Shown here in pieces: positions 34,601 to 36,738 of a stretch of DNA of 36,738 bases. This DNA is from Paracoccaceae bacterium. Lineage in GTDB: Bacteria; Pseudomonadota; Alphaproteobacteria; Rhodobacterales; Rhodobacteraceae. Position 1 is the first letter of the stretch. Every line of letters starts with the position of its first letter. The translations under genes were made by a program, and so were the position numbers. The stretch lies in contig CACPHA010000016.1 of assembly GCA_902633655.1 (NCBI GenBank), positions 1 to 36,738 on the forward strand. Reading direction: 5' to 3'. The notes beneath the pieces are model-generated. The model searched no databases. It was not told where the DNA came from and saw only the letters and a program-made list of their open reading frames with translations.

Positions 34601-35874
34601 GCTTTTTACGTAGCCCTCGCACCACCCGTGCATGGGTTTTACATCCTGACTTAAAAATTACTTTGGCAGTTCGCGACTCTCATGCCTCTTTGTTAGAGGC
34701 AAAAGCGCTTGCTTCAGCTTTACCTGAATTAGAAGTGGTAGGTGCCAATGTTGTATCGCTTCAAAAACCAAACCCTGGAACATTTTTTGGATCTGGTAAA
34801 GTTGAAGAGTTGAAGAATTTATTTTCAAATCAAAAAATTGAACTTGTCCTTGTGGATGGTCCGGTATCACCGGTGCAACAGAGAAATCTCGAAAAAAAAT
34901 GGTCAGTAAAGCTACTAGACAGAACAGGGTTGATCCTCGAAATATTTTCAGATCGTGCCGCGACCCGCGAGGGTGTACTTCAAGTCGAAATGGCAGCACT
35001 TAGCTACCAACGCACGCGCCTTGTTAGGGCATGGACGCACCTTGAACGCCAAAGAGGTGGCTTGGGATTTGTTGGCGGTCCAGGGGAAACACAGGTTGAA
35101 GCCGATAGGCGGGCTATTGACCTACAGATTTCCAAGTTGCGCCAACAACTTAAGAAAGTTGTAAGAACACGTAAGCTACATCGCTCTGCTCGTGCCCAAA
35201 TTCCCTATCCAATTATTGCGTTAGTGGGTTATACTAATTCCGGAAAGTCAACTTTATTCAATCAATTAACTGGCGCTAACGTCCCAACAAAAGATATGCT
35301 TTTTGCTACACTTGATCCCACTATGCGAGCTGTAAAAAACACGTCTGGTACTAACGTGATTCTTTCCGATACAGTTGGTTTTGTGTCTGACCTTCCAACT
35401 GAGCTTATTGCTGCATTTCGGGCAACTTTAGAAGAGGTTCTAAGTGCCGATATTATCCTTCATGTTCGTGATGTTTTGCACCCACAGTCTGAAGATCAAT
35501 CGAATGATGTTAAATTAATATTACAGGATATTGGGATTTCCCAAGAAACAACTGTATTTGAAGTTTGGAATAAAATTGATCAGTTGTCAGAAGACGATTT
35601 GGAGCGAACTTCAAACACCGCTTCGCGTCAATCCGAAACCTATCTAGTCTCTGCCAAAACAGCTTACGGCGTTGAAACTTTGCTTAAGGCTATAGAAATT
35701 AAGCTAAATTTCGATAATTTTGAAGATAGTTTAATGTTGAGCCATAGAGACGGAAAAAAACGAGCCTGGCTTTATTCACAAGGAGTGGTCCGTGAGGAAA
35801 AGATAACAGATTTTGGTTTTTATTTCTCGCTCTATTGGTCTTCGCGTCAAAAAGCACAGTTTCAGTCCTTTTGA
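34597..35874 (+). CDS. hflX: GTPase HflX
   Basis: A 425-residue ribosome-associated GTPase that splits stalled or stress-damaged ribosomes. The HflX N-terminal domain ends with '[14 protein letters not shown]' (159-172); the G1 motif is G-Y-T-N-S-G-K-S (211-218), G3 'D-T-V-G' (258-261), and G4 'N-K-I-D'. Starts with TTG 34597, overlapping the hfq stop, with AAGG close by; no ATG keeps the domain. The hfq-hflX pair is conserved. Its last 13 bases overlap the tail of the convergent penicillin-acylase-like gene. Confidence 0.95.
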   Translation: MSFLRSPRTTRAWVLHPDLKITLAVRDSHASLLEAKALASALPELEVVGANVVSLQKPNPGTFFGSGKVEELKNLFSNQKIELVLVDGPVSPVQQRNLEKKWSVKLLDRTGLILEIFSDRAATREGVLQVEMAALSYQRTRLVRAWTHLERQRGGLGFVGGPGETQVEADRRAIDLQISKLRQQLKKVVRTRKLHRSARAQIPYPIIALVGYTNSGKSTLFNQLTGANVPTKDMLFATLDPTMRAVKNTSGTNVILSDTVGFVSDLPTELIAAFRATLEEVLSADIILHVRDVLHPQSEDQSNDVKLILQDIGISQETTVFEVWNKIDQLSEDDLERTSNTASRQSETYLVSAKTAYGVETLLKAIEIKLNFDNFEDSLMLSHRDGKKRAWLYSQGVVREEKITDFGFYFSLYWSSRQKAQFQSF

Positions 35875-36738
35875 TTAAAATTTGGTTTAAGACGGGTTGT
35901 TCCTATTGAAGCGCTACTGATTAGCTCTTTATCAAGAGACATGCGCCAATACTCTCCGCGTCGCCATAGTTGGCCCAAATCATCATAATGTCTTGAAAGT
36001 GGATGACCTGACTGGCCGGTTGCTATAACGAAAATGGAACTATTTGAGTCAGAAAAATCGTAGATACCACGATATCCTGCTGCATGAATATTTTGAAATG
36101 GTGTGGGTTCAAGGCCACTGACGCGGCCTCTTTGGACCGTGTGGTCCCCGCCACTGGTAGGTTGAACAATATTAACGAAATATTTAAAAACTGAAACAGT
36201 CCCTAAGGAAGAATGACGATGGAGTGCTTGATGAGCTTCACCCCATCTTAGCGCGGTCAGAGAAGGGCTATATGTTTCACTGAGCCAATTTAAAGCGTCA
36301 TCTAGTGCCGCGCTGGCTATTTGGTTGCAGGTCTCTAAGGTCTGGCTGTGAACAACATCACACCAAGCTTCTGCGCCTTCAACATTTCTAAAAACACGTT
36401 CAATAAATAGAGGCTTCAAATGTATGAATTGATCAGCCAAATCGCCAATTTCATCTCTGATTAAGCGATCTTGAAGCGCACGCATCCAAGCCATATAAAT
36501 TAAAGGTTCGGGGCGATATTCATCCATTTCTCCGTTCCATGCAGCTAAAAGGTCCATGGCATTTTTACGCATTTGAGCTTGCGAGCCTTTTTTACCGCTT
36601 CGCTCAGTGAACAAAAGATTGGCTGCAACAAGAGGCAGAAGAGTACGGGCTGTATAACTTACTGTATCCAGTTGAGCTTCTTTAAAGCTATCACTGGTAT
36701 GAATTACTCTTTCTTTCAACAGAGTTTTTAGTCTATGA
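35862..36738 (-). CDS. Penicillin acylase family protein, C-terminal part, 5' end beyond window
   Basis: The frame is open to the last base, so the gene starts outside the window; the first ~292 visible codons belong to the beta subunit of an Ntn-hydrolase of the penicillin/acyl-homoserine-lactone acylase family. Typical are 'L-R-W-G-E-A-H-Q-A-L-H', 'G-G-D-H-T-V-Q-R-G' and the C-terminal 'A-T-G-Q-S-G-H-P-L-S-R-H-Y-D-D-L', followed by 'L-W-R-R-G-E-Y'. The family is exported and self-cleaved, with a Ser nucleophile at the beta N-terminus (not in the window). The substrate may be an acylated amine or lactone. It ends inside hflX (13-bp convergent overlap). Confidence 0.85.
   Translation of the reverse strand, partial: HRLKTLLKERVIHTSDSFKEAQLDTVSYTARTLLPLVAANLLFTERSGKKGSQAQMRKNAMDLLAAWNGEMDEYRPEPLIYMAWMRALQDRLIRDEIGDLADQFIHLKPLFIERVFRNVEGAEAWCDVVHSQTLETCNQIASAALDDALNWLSETYSPSLTALRWGEAHQALHRHSSLGTVSVFKYFVNIVQPTSGGDHTVQRGRVSGLEPTPFQNIHAAGYRGIYDFSDSNSSIFVIATGQSGHPLSRHYDDLGQLWRRGEYWRMSLDKELISSASIGTTRLKPNFNQKD

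Overview
The window reads as a chromosomal segment of a low-GC alphaproteobacterium. The strongest sign is the order dusB-ntrB-ntrC-ntrY-ntrX-trkA-trkH-hfq-hflX on the + strand, with ratA, cinA(pncC), pgpA, ispF and ispD next to it, which is a classic alphaproteobacterial neighbourhood. Base composition is AT-leaning, and coding genes are packed with many 1-14 nt overlaps. I cannot name the genus. A marine or otherwise streamlined, or host-associated, lineage is plausible because several accessory genes in the middle of the window are decaying.

Layout. 1-652 is the 3' part of citramalate synthase (cimA). 976-13374 is an accessory metabolic region: a squalene/phytoene-synthase-fold protein, an MFS carrier, an AlkA-type glycosylase coupled to a carboxylesterase, an HNH nuclease, an HCCA-isomerase-like DsbA-fold protein, a GST, an enoyl-CoA hydratase/isomerase, and a tightly overlapping run of serine hydrolase, acetoacetyl-CoA synthetase, acyl-CoA thioesterase II and a Bcr/CflA-type MFS pump. 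purL (13631-15793, minus) follows, then a two-gene set of a diaminopropionate-ammonia-lyase-like PLP enzyme and a two-cysteine Asp/Glu-racemase-family protein.

From 17895 to 21759 the DNA is partly eroded. There is a C-terminal stub of a LysR regulator, an EamA/DMT permease broken by stops and frameshifts, intact hpt and ratA, and an ammonium transporter gene (amtB) carrying several in-frame stops. amtB is also split by a ~234-bp segment that holds a complete 53-codon hemP-like gene. This segment is bordered by an imperfect inverted repeat (11/14). It is the most unusual structure in the window.

21910-23989 (minus) is ispD-ispF-pgpA-pncC, with tight or overlapping junctions. From 24183 the ntr/trk/hfq block runs to 35874. 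Its NtrC has lost the GAFTGA loop and has DQ in place of DE in Walker B, so it is unlikely to act as a normal sigma-54 activator. Together with the dead amtB, this suggests that nitrogen control has been rewired or reduced. The window ends with the C-terminal part of a penicillin-acylase-family protein on the minus strand, convergent with hflX and overlapping it by 13 bp.
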